Below are positions 55,344-64,000 of a stretch of 64,000 bases of DNA, piece by piece. Made by a program: the position numbers and the translations under genes. Each line of letters starts with the position of its first letter. Positions within the stretch are counted from its first letter, which is position 1. This DNA is from Methylobacterium sp. Leaf117 (GTDB taxonomy: Bacteria; Pseudomonadota; Alphaproteobacteria; Rhizobiales; Beijerinckiaceae). The DNA is taken from the NCBI RefSeq assembly GCF_001422985.1, contig NZ_LMNL01000001.1, forward strand, positions 774,009 through 838,008, in the 5' to 3' direction. The notes under the pieces were generated by a model that worked only from the letters and a program-made list of their open reading frames with translations, was not told the origin of the DNA and did no database searches.

Positions 55344-55808
55344 ATGCAAAAGGGATTTCGGTGGATCGGCCGGGTGGCGGTGCCGATGGCGGCCCTGATC
55401 GTCGGGGCCGGCACGGCCAGCGCCGACTGCATCCGGCACGTCTACAACCGCTCGCCCCTGGTGTTGGTCGGCAGCCAGGCGGGCGGCCCGTCCTTCACGA
55501 TCCGTCCTGGAACGTCCCGGGCGATCCGGCTGTCCGGCCCCGGGGGCCTGGACCTCGCCGGTTACTGCGCCCCATACGGACGCGGCGACGGCGATCCGGC
55601 GGCTTTCGGCCCTCCGGCGGTCCAGACGGCCCTACGCTACACCGCCGTTCTCGACCGCTGCTACATGGAGATCGGGCACGATTTCTTCGATCGCGAACTC
55701 GGCCGCGGCTTCCTGCCCCGCCGGGATACAGCTCCGTTCACCGTCAACAACCCAAAGCAGGGCGACGTAGTGCTCTACACCGACACGGCTGTGTGCGGCC
55801 CGCGCTGA
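55344..55808 (+). CDS. Hypothetical secreted protein
   Basis: A 154-aa protein with a Sec signal peptide (basic MQKGFRWIGR, hydrophobic VAVPMAALIVGAG, cleavage near ASADC). The mature part has four or five cysteines (ADCIRHVY, AGYCAPYG, LDRCYME, AVCGPR), so it may be disulfide-bonded, and a beta-rich pattern. No family recognised. It may be its own transcription unit. Confidence 0.7.
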   Translation: MQKGFRWIGRVAVPMAALIVGAGTASADCIRHVYNRSPLVLVGSQAGGPSFTIRPGTSRAIRLSGPGGLDLAGYCAPYGRGDGDPAAFGPPAVQTALRYTAVLDRCYMEIGHDFFDRELGRGFLPRRDTAPFTVNNPKQGDVVLYTDTAVCGPR

Positions 55809-55823
55809 CGGGGCCTCGGCCTT

Positions 55824-56120
55824 TCAGATCGGGTGCGGCACCTCGGGCTTGAGCTTGAGCGGCCGCGCCAGCTTCTTCGAGAGGCGTCCGGCGGCCTCGA
55901 TCGCAGCGCCTTCCGGGTTGGCCGCCGCCACGATGCCCAGGGCCTCGTCCTGGGAGGCGGCCCGAACCGCATAGACGCGCAGAGGCTCGCGCCGCTGCTT
56001 CACCGCCACGAGGAAGACCTGGCTCTTTCCGCTCCGGCGGGAGCGGGACTTGTCGGTCCCGGGCGGTTCGGTCCCGGGCGGTTGCTGGCGCTGCAGGTCG
56101 GAAACGACCGTCTGGGGCAT
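55824..56120 (-). CDS. Hypothetical basic protein
   Basis: A 98-aa hypothetical protein, Arg/Lys- and Pro-rich in the first third, then a compact region VFLVAVKQRREPLRVYAVRAASQDEALGIVAAANP with an alternating pattern. ATG 56120 has AGGA upstream; an in-frame ATG eight codons earlier is an alternative. No recognised family. Confidence 0.55.
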   Translation of the reverse strand: MPQTVVSDLQRQQPPGTEPPGTDKSRSRRSGKSQVFLVAVKQRREPLRVYAVRAASQDEALGIVAAANPEGAAIEAAGRLSKKLARPLKLKPEVPHPI

Positions 56121-56174
56121 CGTGCATCCTGGCTCATGTCGCATCCGGCCCCCGCAAGGGGGCTTCGTCCCTCG

Positions 56175-57185
56175 TCATCGCACCAGGGCGGTCAGGCCGT
56201 AGCAGGCGGCCCCGATCCCGGCGGCGGCCGGCAGGGTCAGGACCCAGGCGACGACGATATTGCTGGCAACGCCCCAGCGCACCGCAGAGGTCCGGCGCGC
56301 GGCGCCGACGCCGATGATCGCGCCCGTGATGGTGTGGGTGGTCGAGACCGGCACTCCGAGCCAGGTCGCGGTGAACAGCGTGATCGCCCCGCCGGTCTCG
56401 GCGCAGAAGCCCTGCATCGGGTTCAGCCGGGTGATCTTCGAGCCCATCGTGTGGACGATGCGCCAACCGCCGAACAGCGTGCCGAGCGCCATGGCGGACT
56501 GGCACGCGATCACCACCCAGAGCGGCACGTGGAACGCGCCGCCGAGATGCCCCTGCGAGTAGAGCAGCACCGCGATGATCCCCATGGTCTTCTGCGCGTC
56601 GTTGCCGCCGTGCCCGAGGGAGTAGAGCGAGGCCGAGACGAACTGCAGGGCGCGGAAGCGCCGGTCGACCACGAACGGCGTCGACCGCACGCACAGCCAC
56701 GACACCGCGAGCACCAGCACGAGGGCCAGCAGGAAACCGATAAGGGGCGACAGCACGATGGCGGCGGCCGTCTTGGTGAGACCGCTCCAGACCACTGCGT
56801 CGAACCCCGCCTTGGCCATGCCCGCCCCGATGAGGCCACCGACCAGGGCATGCGAGGAACTGGACGGGATGCCGAAGATCCAGGTGACGACGTTCCACGC
56901 GATAGCGCCCACCAGCGCACTGAAGATCACCTGCGGGTCGATGATGCCGGCATCGACAATGCCGGTCCCGAGGGTCTGGGCCACGTGCAGACCGAAGAAC
57001 AGGAACGCGATGAAGTTGAAGAACGCCGCCCACAGCACCGCATATTGCGGGCGCAGCACGCGGGTCGACACGATGGTGGCGATGGAATTGGCCGCGTCGT
57101 GCAGGCCGTTGAGGAAATCGAAGACCAGCGCCACGGCGATCAGGCCGACGAGAGCGGGCAGGGCGAGCGCGGTGGCCTCTGTCAT
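56175..57185 (-). CDS. pit: Low-affinity inorganic phosphate transporter, PiT family
   Basis: A 336-aa membrane protein with about 10 helices that takes up phosphate, probably as a metal-phosphate complex, driven by protons. The two PiT signature repeats are visible as DFLNGLHDAANSIATIVST near the N-terminus and the duplicated segment GNDAQKTMGI with SSSHALVGG. It lies 8 bp after a DUF47 gene, its usual partner. Confidence 0.95.
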   Translation of the reverse strand: MTEATALALPALVGLIAVALVFDFLNGLHDAANSIATIVSTRVLRPQYAVLWAAFFNFIAFLFFGLHVAQTLGTGIVDAGIIDPQVIFSALVGAIAWNVVTWIFGIPSSSSHALVGGLIGAGMAKAGFDAVVWSGLTKTAAAIVLSPLIGFLLALVLVLAVSWLCVRSTPFVVDRRFRALQFVSASLYSLGHGGNDAQKTMGIIAVLLYSQGHLGGAFHVPLWVVIACQSAMALGTLFGGWRIVHTMGSKITRLNPMQGFCAETGGAITLFTATWLGVPVSTTHTITGAIIGVGAARRTSAVRWGVASNIVVAWVLTLPAAAGIGAACYGLTALVR

Positions 57186-57193
57186 CGGATGCC

Positions 57194-57850
57194 CTAAATG
57201 TTCTCGATCACGATGCCGCTGATTTCATTGGCGACGTCCTCGAACCGGTCGACCACGTCCTCGAGGTGGCCGTAGATCTCGGCGCCGATGAGGTAGGCCA
57301 TGGTGTCGCCGTCACCGCCATCCTTGCGATGCGCCTGGTAGAGGGCCTTCAACCCGCGCTCCTGCATCTCGTCCGAACGGCCTTCGACCCGGGTGATCGC
57401 CTCGGTCAGCGTGTTGATCCGCGCCGCATGGGTGCCGATGGCGCTGAGAAGCGGGATCGCCTCGGCGGTCAGGCGGGCCGCCTCGATCACGGTCCCGCCC
57501 ATCTCGCGCATCAGCGGATCGAAGGTCCGCACTTCGTAGAGCGCGATCGTCTTCACGGTCTTGTTCATCTGGTCGATGGCATCGTCCATCGACTGGATCA
57601 GGTCCTTGATGTCCCCCCGGTCGAACGGCGTGATGAAGCTGCGGCGGACCGCGAGCAGGACCTCGGCGGTGATCGCGTCCGCCTCGTCCTCGTGGGCAAC
57701 GACCTGCTGGCAGTAACCCGGAACCGCCTCGCCGCCCCGAAGGACATTCTCGAGCGCCTCGGCCCCGGCCACCAATGTCCGCGAGTGCCGCTCGAACAGA
57801 TCGAAGAACCGATCCTCGCGCGGCATCAACGCCTTGAACCACCCCAGCAT
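57194..57850 (-). CDS. DUF47/PhoU-like protein, Pit accessory
   Basis: A 218-aa all-helical PhoU-fold protein of the TIGR00153/DUF47 group, normally encoded with Pit and thought to regulate phosphate transport. The start ATG 57850 (product MLGWFKALMPREDRFFDLFERH) fits the family N-terminus and has GGAG upstream; a GTG at 57865 is the longer option. Segments QSMDDAIDQMNKTVKTIALYEV and FEDVANEISGIV match the helical repeats. First gene of a two-gene operon. Confidence 0.92.
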   Translation of the reverse strand: MLGWFKALMPREDRFFDLFERHSRTLVAGAEALENVLRGGEAVPGYCQQVVAHEDEADAITAEVLLAVRRSFITPFDRGDIKDLIQSMDDAIDQMNKTVKTIALYEVRTFDPLMREMGGTVIEAARLTAEAIPLLSAIGTHAARINTLTEAITRVEGRSDEMQERGLKALYQAHRKDGGDGDTMAYLIGAEIYGHLEDVVDRFEDVANEISGIVIENI

Positions 57851-57871
57851 CCCGGACTCCGCCACCGAACG

Positions 57872-57887
57872 AGTTGGTTAGCCAACT
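57872..57887. promoter_or_regulatory. Small inverted repeat upstream of the DUF47-pit genes
   Basis: AGTTGG-TTAG-CCAACT (57872-57887), a perfect 6-bp inverted repeat 22 bp before the chosen start on the minus strand. Could be an operator or a 5'-leader hairpin; unproven. Confidence 0.3.
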
Positions 57888-57948
57888 AGTGTTCTGCGGA
57901 TCGCCGGACCAGGGCGGCTGGGGCGATTTCGCGCTCGTCCGCGGGCCT

Positions 57949-58389
57949 CTACCGGCCGACCACGGTGCGGATGGTGAAGCTTGATTGGATGCGGGCGACC
58001 CCGGGCAGCTTCGACAGCACCGCACGGTGCAGCTGCTCGTACTCCGCCATGTCGGCGACCCGGATCTTCAGCAGGTAATCCGAATCGCCGGTCATCAGGT
58101 GGCAGTCCTGGATGTCGGGGCATCGGCGAACGGCGGCCTCGAAGCGGTTGAGGCACTCCTCCGTCTGCCGCTCCAGCGCGATCCGGGTCATGACCACCAG
58201 GCCCGCCGAGCCGGGCCCGTCGAGGAGCACGGTGTAGCCCCGGATCGTCCCGTCGCGCTCCAGGAGGCGCAGGCGTCGCAGGCAGGCGGAGGCCGAGAGC
58301 CCGACGCGTTTGGCGAGAGCCGCGTTCGGAATGCGCGCCTCCTCACGCAGGATTCGCAGGATCGCGGCATCGATCTCGTCCGCCGGCAT
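57949..58389 (-). CDS. Lrp/AsnC-family regulator
   Basis: A 146-aa Lrp-type regulator: DNA-binding winged helix (about 1-60, [35 protein letters not shown]) and an RAM/ACT effector domain (62-140) with the conserved [18 protein letters not shown]. Start is ATG 58389; the open frame beyond is not coding. It is divergent from the D-amino acid dehydrogenase gene, which it probably controls in response to an amino acid. Confidence 0.9.
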   Translation of the reverse strand: MPADEIDAAILRILREEARIPNAALAKRVGLSASACLRRLRLLERDGTIRGYTVLLDGPGSAGLVVMTRIALERQTEECLNRFEAAVRRCPDIQDCHLMTGDSDYLLKIRVADMAEYEQLHRAVLSKLPGVARIQSSFTIRTVVGR

Positions 58390-58433
58390 GTCCGTTTCCA
58401 AGCTCCCACAACGATCGGCCGAAGAAGTGCAGG

Positions 58434-58498
58434 ATCGTGCGCTGACAGAGCACATGATCGCATGATCTGCGAAAGGTTGGCAGCAACGCTCGCACGAT
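58434..58498. promoter_or_regulatory. Inverted and direct repeats in the lrp-dadA divergent region
   Basis: ATCGTGCG (58434-58441) and its perfect inverse CGCACGAT (58491-58498) flank a central CATGATC-G-CATGATC direct repeat (58453-58467). Lrp-family octamers bind several spaced sites in this way, so these are candidate operators for the divergent regulator. Confidence 0.45.
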
Positions 58499-58614
58499 TC
58501 GGTATTTCTGTGGCGCGTGATCCCGTCGGCTCGAGCGGCCCGGTTCACCCTGGCCCTGCGCGTGCATCGCCCACGCGATCCCCGGGGCGGGATTTCCGGA
58601 GGGGAGACGGTCGG

Positions 58615-59871
58615 ATGCGGGTCCTGGTTCTCGGAAGCGGCGTCGTCGGCGTCACCACGGCCTATTACCTCGCCAAGGCGGGCCACGCCGTCACGGTGGT
58701 GGACCGTCAGCCCGCCGCCGGGATGGAGACCAGCTTCGCCAATGCGGGCCAGGTCTCGCCGGGCTACTCGGCGCCCTGGGCGGCGCCCGGCATCCCCATC
58801 AAGGCGATGAGATGGCTGATGATGCGCCACCGGCCCCTGGTGCTGTGGCCCTCCGTCGAACCGCGCTTCTACGGTTGGCTGGCGCGCATGCTCGCGAACT
58901 GCACCGAGGAGGCCTACACCCGCAACAAGGGCCGCATGGTCCGCCTCGCGGAGTATAGCCGCGACGTCCTGCGCGACCTGCGCACCGAGACCGGCATCGC
59001 CTACGACCATCGCACCGGCGGCACGCTGCAGCTCTTCCGCACCCGGAAGCAGCTCGACCATATCGGCGACGACACCCGCGTGCTCGACACCTACGGCGTC
59101 GCCTACACGGTGCTGGACCCGGCCGGCTGCATCGCCGCCGAGCCGGCGCTCGCCGGGGTTCAGGCCAAGTTCGTCGGCGGCCTCCGCCTTGCGGGCGACG
59201 AGACCGGCGATGCGCACCTGTTCACGCAGCGCCTCGCGGCCCTGTGCGAAGGTCTCGGCGTGCGCTTCCGCTACGGGACCCGCATCGACGGGCTTCGGAC
59301 CGAGGGCGATCGGGTCACGGGTGTCGTCTGCGGCGCCGACACCCTCCAGGCCGACGCCTACGTGGCCGCCATGGGCTCCTTCACCGCGGCGCTGCTGCAT
59401 CCCCTCGGCCTGCGCCTGCCGATCTACCCGGTGAAGGGCTACTCGCTGACCTTACCGGTGACGAACCCGGAGGGCGCACCGGTCTCCACCGTGATGGACG
59501 AGACCTTCAAGGTGGCGGTGACCCGCCTGGGCGACCGCATCCGGGTGGGCGGCACCGCCGAACTGGCGGGTTTCAGCGATGCCCTGCGGCCGCCGCGGCG
59601 GGCCACCCTCGAGCATTGCGTGCGCGACCTGTTCCCGAACGGCGGCGACCTCGGGGCAGCGCGGTTCTGGACCGGTCTGCGCCCGATGACGCCGGACGGG
59701 ACACCGATCGTCGGCGCAACGCGCTACGCCAACCTCTACACCAACACCGGGCACGGCACCCTCGGCTGGACCATGGCCTGCGGCTCGGGCCGGGTTCTCG
59801 CCGATCTCCTGTCCGAACGCGCGCCCGAGATCGACCATGCCGACCTCGCTTTGGCCCGCTACGCCGCCTGA
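58615..59871 (+). CDS. dadA: D-amino acid dehydrogenase
   Basis: A 418-aa FAD-dependent membrane-associated enzyme that oxidises D-amino acids to 2-oxo acids, passing electrons to the respiratory chain. The FAD motif is [18 protein letters not shown]; further family elements are [28 protein letters not shown] and [11 protein letters not shown] with the C-terminal [24 protein letters not shown] precedes the ATG by 8 nt. Divergent from an Lrp-like regulator, the usual arrangement for this function. Confidence 0.94.
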   Translation: MRVLVLGSGVVGVTTAYYLAKAGHAVTVVDRQPAAGMETSFANAGQVSPGYSAPWAAPGIPIKAMRWLMMRHRPLVLWPSVEPRFYGWLARMLANCTEEAYTRNKGRMVRLAEYSRDVLRDLRTETGIAYDHRTGGTLQLFRTRKQLDHIGDDTRVLDTYGVAYTVLDPAGCIAAEPALAGVQAKFVGGLRLAGDETGDAHLFTQRLAALCEGLGVRFRYGTRIDGLRTEGDRVTGVVCGADTLQADAYVAAMGSFTAALLHPLGLRLPIYPVKGYSLTLPVTNPEGAPVSTVMDETFKVAVTRLGDRIRVGGTAELAGFSDALRPPRRATLEHCVRDLFPNGGDLGAARFWTGLRPMTPDGTPIVGATRYANLYTNTGHGTLGWTMACGSGRVLADLLSERAPEIDHADLALARYAA

Positions 59872-59878
59872 TGCCCGA

Positions 59879-60808
59879 TCAGGCGGTGAACCGCTCCAGG
59901 ATCAGCAGCACCAGCGGGATGGCGAGGCCGGCCAGTACCGTCTGCAGGGCGAGGATGCCGGCCATCAGGGGCGCATCACCGCCGAGCTGGCGCGCCATGA
60001 TGTAGGACGAGGAGGCGGTCGGCAGCGACTGGAACAGCAGCGCGGTCGCGGCGGCCGGCCCGTGCAGGCCGGCGACGCGGCAGGCCAGGATGGTCACGGC
60101 CGGCATCAGGATGAACTTGGCCGCCGAGGCGATCAGGACCGGCCGCAGCCAGGTCCGCACCGTGGCGGGATCGAGGGCCGCGCCGACGCAGAGCAGCCCG
60201 AGGGGGAGGGAGGCCTGGCCGAGGGCCTTCAGCATCGGCTCCAGGCCGGGCGGCAGGCCGAGGCCGCCGGCCTGCAGGAGGATGCCGATCAGGCAGGCGA
60301 CGACCAGCGGATTCAGCGCGAGCTGCCGGGCCACCGACCCCGGGGCGAGCCGGCCGGCCGAGCCGTACCGGGCGAAGACCAGGACGCACAGGATGTTGAC
60401 GGTCGGCACGATGGCGGCGTTGGCCACCGCCGCGAGGGCGATGCCCTGCGCGCCGAAGACCCCCGCCGCCGCCGAGACGCCGACGTAGTTGTTGAAGCGC
60501 ACGCCGCCCTGGAACACCGAGGTGAAGGCGGCCCCGTCGAGGCCGAGCCTCGGCCGCAAGGCCAGCAGGAGGCCGGCCACCATCAGGGTCGAGGCCACGA
60601 GGACGCCGGCCAGTGCGAAGACCGGGACCCCGTCGAGGCGGGCGGTGGCGAGGCCGTGGACGAACAGCGACGGCAGCAGCACGTAGTAGCCGAGGCGTTC
60701 GGCCTGACCCCAGAAGGTCTCCGCCACCAGCCCGCTCCGGCGCAGCACCATCCCGAGGGCGATCAGCAGGGCGATCGGCACCAGGGCGAGAATGACGGTG
60801 ACGGTCAC
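59879..60808 (-). CDS. AEC-family transporter (auxin efflux carrier superfamily)
   Basis: A 309-aa membrane protein with about ten helices in two repeats (AEC family; bacterial members include malonate and other organic-acid carriers). Supporting stretches: LGMVLRRSGLVAETFWGQAERLGYYVLLPSLFVHGL, and in the second half PAVTILACRVAGLHGPAAATALLFQSLP. The start is a GTG at 60808. Convergent with dadA, 7 bp apart. Substrate unknown. Confidence 0.85.
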   Translation of the reverse strand: MTVTVILALVPIALLIALGMVLRRSGLVAETFWGQAERLGYYVLLPSLFVHGLATARLDGVPVFALAGVLVASTLMVAGLLLALRPRLGLDGAAFTSVFQGGVRFNNYVGVSAAAGVFGAQGIALAAVANAAIVPTVNILCVLVFARYGSAGRLAPGSVARQLALNPLVVACLIGILLQAGGLGLPPGLEPMLKALGQASLPLGLLCVGAALDPATVRTWLRPVLIASAAKFILMPAVTILACRVAGLHGPAAATALLFQSLPTASSSYIMARQLGGDAPLMAGILALQTVLAGLAIPLVLLILERFTA

Positions 60809-60926
60809 GCGTCGCCCCGGTCGGGCATCGACGCGGCGGCGGGTAGGAAACCCATGGGACGGGGACTCAGGGCAGAAGTTTTAGGACGGGAACTCAGGGA
60901 GCCATCGAGGCCTCGGGGGGAGGGCG

Positions 60927-60956
60927 CCGATGCGCGGACCGGAGCCCGCGCATCGG
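60927..60956 (-). terminator. Hairpin after fghA
   Basis: Perfect 11-bp stem (60927-60937 with 60946-60956) with an 8-nt loop, 8 bp beyond the fghA stop on the minus strand; no T tract on that side. Probable transcription end of the formaldehyde pair. Confidence 0.65.
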
Positions 60957-60964
60957 CCGGCGGC

Positions 60965-61798
60965 CTATTTGAGGCGCGCCGCCGCCCAGGCGATGTGGTC
61001 GGCCATGAAGGTCGAGATGAAGTAGTACGAGTGGTCGTAGCCCTCGCGCATGTTGAGGGTCAGGGCGATGCCGGCCTTCTTGCAGGCCTCTTCCAGCAGC
61101 CACGGACGCAGACCGTCGTCGAGGAAGCTGTCGGCGGTGCCCTGGTCGACCAGGAACTCCGGGAAGCGCCTGCCGTCCTCGATCAGCGCCGTGGCATCGT
61201 GGGCACGCCACGCCGCGGTGTCGGTGCCGAGGTACTTCTCGAAAGCGGGCTTCGACCATCCGGCCGTGGAGGGCTGGGCGATCGGCGCGAAGGCCGAGCA
61301 CGACTTGAAGCGCTCGGGGTAGGTGAGGGCGATGGTCAGCGCGCCGTGGCCACCCATGGAATGGCCGAAGATGCCCTGGCGCGTCATGTCGGCCGGGAAT
61401 TCCTTGGCGATGAGGGCGGGCAGCTCCTCCGTCACGTAGCTCCACATCCGGTAGTTGGTGGCGTAGGGCGCCTGGGTGGCGTCGAGGTAGAAGCCGGCGC
61501 CGGAGCCGAACTGCCAGTTGCCCTCCTCGTCGGGAATGCCGGGGCCGCGCGGGCTGGTATCGGGCGCCACGATGATGACGCCGTGCTCGGCCGCCGCCTT
61601 GCGGTACTCGCCCTTGTCCATGACGTTGGCGTGGGTGCAGGTGAGGCCCGACAGGTACCACAGCACCGGAACCGGACCGGCCTCGGCCTGCGGCGGCACG
61701 AACACCGCGAAGGTCATCGGGCAGCCCGTCGTCTGCGCATCGTGCTTGTAGACGCCCTGCGTGCCGCCGTGGGCGCGGGCCTTCGAGATGGTTTCCAT
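60965..61798 (-). CDS. fghA: S-formylglutathione hydrolase
   Basis: Hydrolyses S-formylglutathione to formate and glutathione, the second step of glutathione-dependent formaldehyde oxidation. 277 aa, esterase D/alpha-beta hydrolase fold: nucleophile Ser in GHSMGGHGAL, oxyanion segment YLSGLTCTH, Asp in FLVDQGTADSF, and the catalytic His in the C-terminal GYDHSYYFI. ATG 61798 is used. It follows the dehydrogenase gene by 119 bp containing a GC hairpin, so the two may not be fully coupled. Confidence 0.95.
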   Translation of the reverse strand: METISKARAHGGTQGVYKHDAQTTGCPMTFAVFVPPQAEAGPVPVLWYLSGLTCTHANVMDKGEYRKAAAEHGVIIVAPDTSPRGPGIPDEEGNWQFGSGAGFYLDATQAPYATNYRMWSYVTEELPALIAKEFPADMTRQGIFGHSMGGHGALTIALTYPERFKSCSAFAPIAQPSTAGWSKPAFEKYLGTDTAAWRAHDATALIEDGRRFPEFLVDQGTADSFLDDGLRPWLLEEACKKAGIALTLNMREGYDHSYYFISTFMADHIAWAAARLK

Positions 61799-61876
61799 GG
61801 ACCGTGATCTCCTGTCCGAGGGCTGGCCCCGCTCCGGGGCATGGGGTGGGTCACCGAGAGAACGTGCAGGGGCGTG

Positions 61877-61900
61877 CCCCTCCCCCGCGGAGGGGAGGGG
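61877..61900. other. GC hairpin between adhC and fghA
   Basis: CCCCTCCCC/GGGGAGGGG, a 9-bp stem (61877-61885 with 61892-61900) with a 6-nt loop, in the 119-bp space between the two genes. Could attenuate, terminate or process the transcript between them. Confidence 0.5.
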
Positions 61901-61917
61901 ATGGACCGAGCCCGATC

Positions 61918-63054
<1,137 letters not shown>

Positions 63055-63266
63055 AGCGTTGTCCTTGTTGCTGTGATGATCACGGACGGCGGCGATGAAT
63101 GCCGGCGCTTCACCTCGCGACACCTGGACGGTGACAAGGCGAACGGCCCGAAAATCTGGGTCGTGTGTGATGCCTCCGGCGCCGAGATGCAACAGCCGTA
63201 CGGGATCGTTTGCGCGAGGGTTGCGAATTTGGAATGACGCGCGACACGCGGACAGGAGCGGGTACG

Positions 63267-63884
63267 ATGACGGATTGGGATCGAAACGGGGACGCGCTGG
63301 TCGCGCCGGCGGTCGCTCGCAACCGGGCGGCGATCCTCGACGTGCTGCGCGGCGTCCTGCCCGGCGCCGGCACGGTGCTGGAGATCGCCAGCGGATCGGG
63401 CGAGCACGTGGTGCATTTCGCGGCCGCGCTGCCCGGCCTCGCCTGGCAGCCGAGCGACCCGGACCCCACCCATCGCCGCAGCATCGACGCGCATGCGAGG
63501 GCCGCCGGCCTGACCAACCTGCGGCCGTCCGTCGATCTCGACGCGTCCGCCGCGACCTGGCCGATCGCCCGCGCCGACGCGATCCTGTGCATCAACATGA
63601 TCCACATCGCGCCCTGGCCCGCCACCGAGGGTCTGATGGGGGGCAGCGCCCGGCTCCTGGCGCCGGGCGGCGTGCTGTTCCTCTACGGCGCCTTCCGGGA
63701 GAACGGCCGGCACACGACGGAGAGCAACGCCGCCTTCGACGCAGACCTGAGGAGGCGGGACGCCCGCTGGGGCGTCCGCGATCTCGAGACCGTGGCGGAC
63801 CTCGCCGCACGGCACGGCCTGCGCCTGGAGACCCGTCTCGATCTGCCGGCTAACAACCTCGCCCTGGTGTTGGCCCGGAGCTGA
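63267..63884 (+). CDS. DUF938 SAM-dependent methyltransferase-like protein
   Basis: A 205-aa protein of the DUF938 family, whose fold is a class I SAM-dependent methyltransferase. The glycine loop is [14 protein letters not shown], followed by [12 protein letters not shown], characteristic of this family, and [14 protein letters not shown] 63267 has AGGAG upstream. Possibly divergently regulated with adhC. Substrate unknown. Confidence 0.88.
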   Translation: MTDWDRNGDALVAPAVARNRAAILDVLRGVLPGAGTVLEIASGSGEHVVHFAAALPGLAWQPSDPDPTHRRSIDAHARAAGLTNLRPSVDLDASAATWPIARADAILCINMIHIAPWPATEGLMGGSARLLAPGGVLFLYGAFRENGRHTTESNAAFDADLRRRDARWGVRDLETVADLAARHGLRLETRLDLPANNLALVLARS

Positions 63885-63912
63885 TGGGTCGCCGGGGCCG
63901 ACGCGAACAAGA

Positions 63913-63941
63913 ACCCCGCCGCGGCGCGAGCCGGGCGGGGT
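63913..63941 (+). terminator. Hairpin terminator after the DUF938 gene
   Basis: A stacked stem ACCCCGCC/GGCGGGGT (63913-63920 with 63934-63941) enclosing CGGC-GCGA-GCCG with a GNRA-type tetraloop and a single bulged G. About 29 bp after the DUF938 stop. No T tract. Confidence 0.7.
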
Positions 63942-64000
63942 GTCGAGGTGCGGGTCGGGTCGGATTTGGTCTGAAACTATTCGTGAGCCCACGACGTTAT

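Overview
The window is about 64 kb of very GC-rich DNA with dense gene packing, many GTG/TTG starts and ATGA/GTGA gene overlaps. Gene content points to an alphaproteobacterium of the Hyphomicrobiales, probably Methylobacteriaceae: the ftsB-pdhA-pdhB-DUF5076-pdhC-lpd arrangement, sdhCDAB, a Pit/DUF47 pair, a paoABC aldehyde oxidoreductase and glutathione-dependent formaldehyde oxidation genes. The exact genus is an inference. I see no rRNA, tRNA, insertion sequence, prophage or CRISPR array.

Layout. 1-3.0 kb: 3' part of an RND efflux pump, ending at a bidirectional terminator. 3.0-6.9 kb (minus): sdhCDAB, interrupted by a VapD-family gene between sdhA and sdhB. 7-10.7 kb: a DASS-type anion permease and a two-module glycosyltransferase. 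10.8-23.6 kb: a large minus-strand nitrogen operon (ABC transporter, creatininase-like protein, type III glutamine synthetase, two DUF1989 proteins, biotin carboxylase of the 'urea carboxylase' family, allophanate hydrolase), with a divergent NikR-like regulator. 23.6-30.3 kb: orphan ureD, a sulfurtransferase, small secreted or hypothetical genes, a TyrA-like dehydrogenase, a GNAT/FemAB-like protein and a flippase. 30.3-35.1 kb: DEAD-box helicase, small genes, a thioesterase and a zinc metallopeptidase. 35.6-42.3 kb: a three-gene transglutaminase/amidoligase/ATP-grasp/alpha-E cluster. 42.3-43.8 kb: MntR-like and LysR regulators. 44-50.5 kb: ftsB and the pyruvate dehydrogenase operon. 51-54.9 kb: paoABC. 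55.3-58.4 kb: small genes, Pit/DUF47 and an Lrp regulator. 58.6-63.9 kb: dadA, an AEC transporter, fghA and adhC (formaldehyde), and a DUF938 methyltransferase-like gene.

The strongest find is in the nitrogen operon. Between the glutamine synthetase gene and the first DUF1989 gene, the minus strand carries two near-identical hairpins, each with a GGG-ACGA-CCC apex, 22 nt apart and just upstream of a Shine-Dalgarno. This is the architecture of a guanidine-II (mini-ykkC) riboswitch. With the DUF1989 pair (now known as carboxyguanidine deiminase subunits), the 'urea carboxylase' and allophanate hydrolase, it implies that the operon imports and degrades guanidine rather than urea, with glutamine synthetase positioned to capture the ammonium. 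The divergent ribbon-helix-helix regulator looks like NikR but lacks key nickel ligands, and a candidate operator lies between it and the transporter gene.

Other points of note: the VapD-like gene translationally coupled inside sdh; the amidoligase cluster of unknown product; a urease accessory gene with no urease nearby; a candidate attenuator leader before the TyrA-like gene; and several short in-frame tandem repeats.
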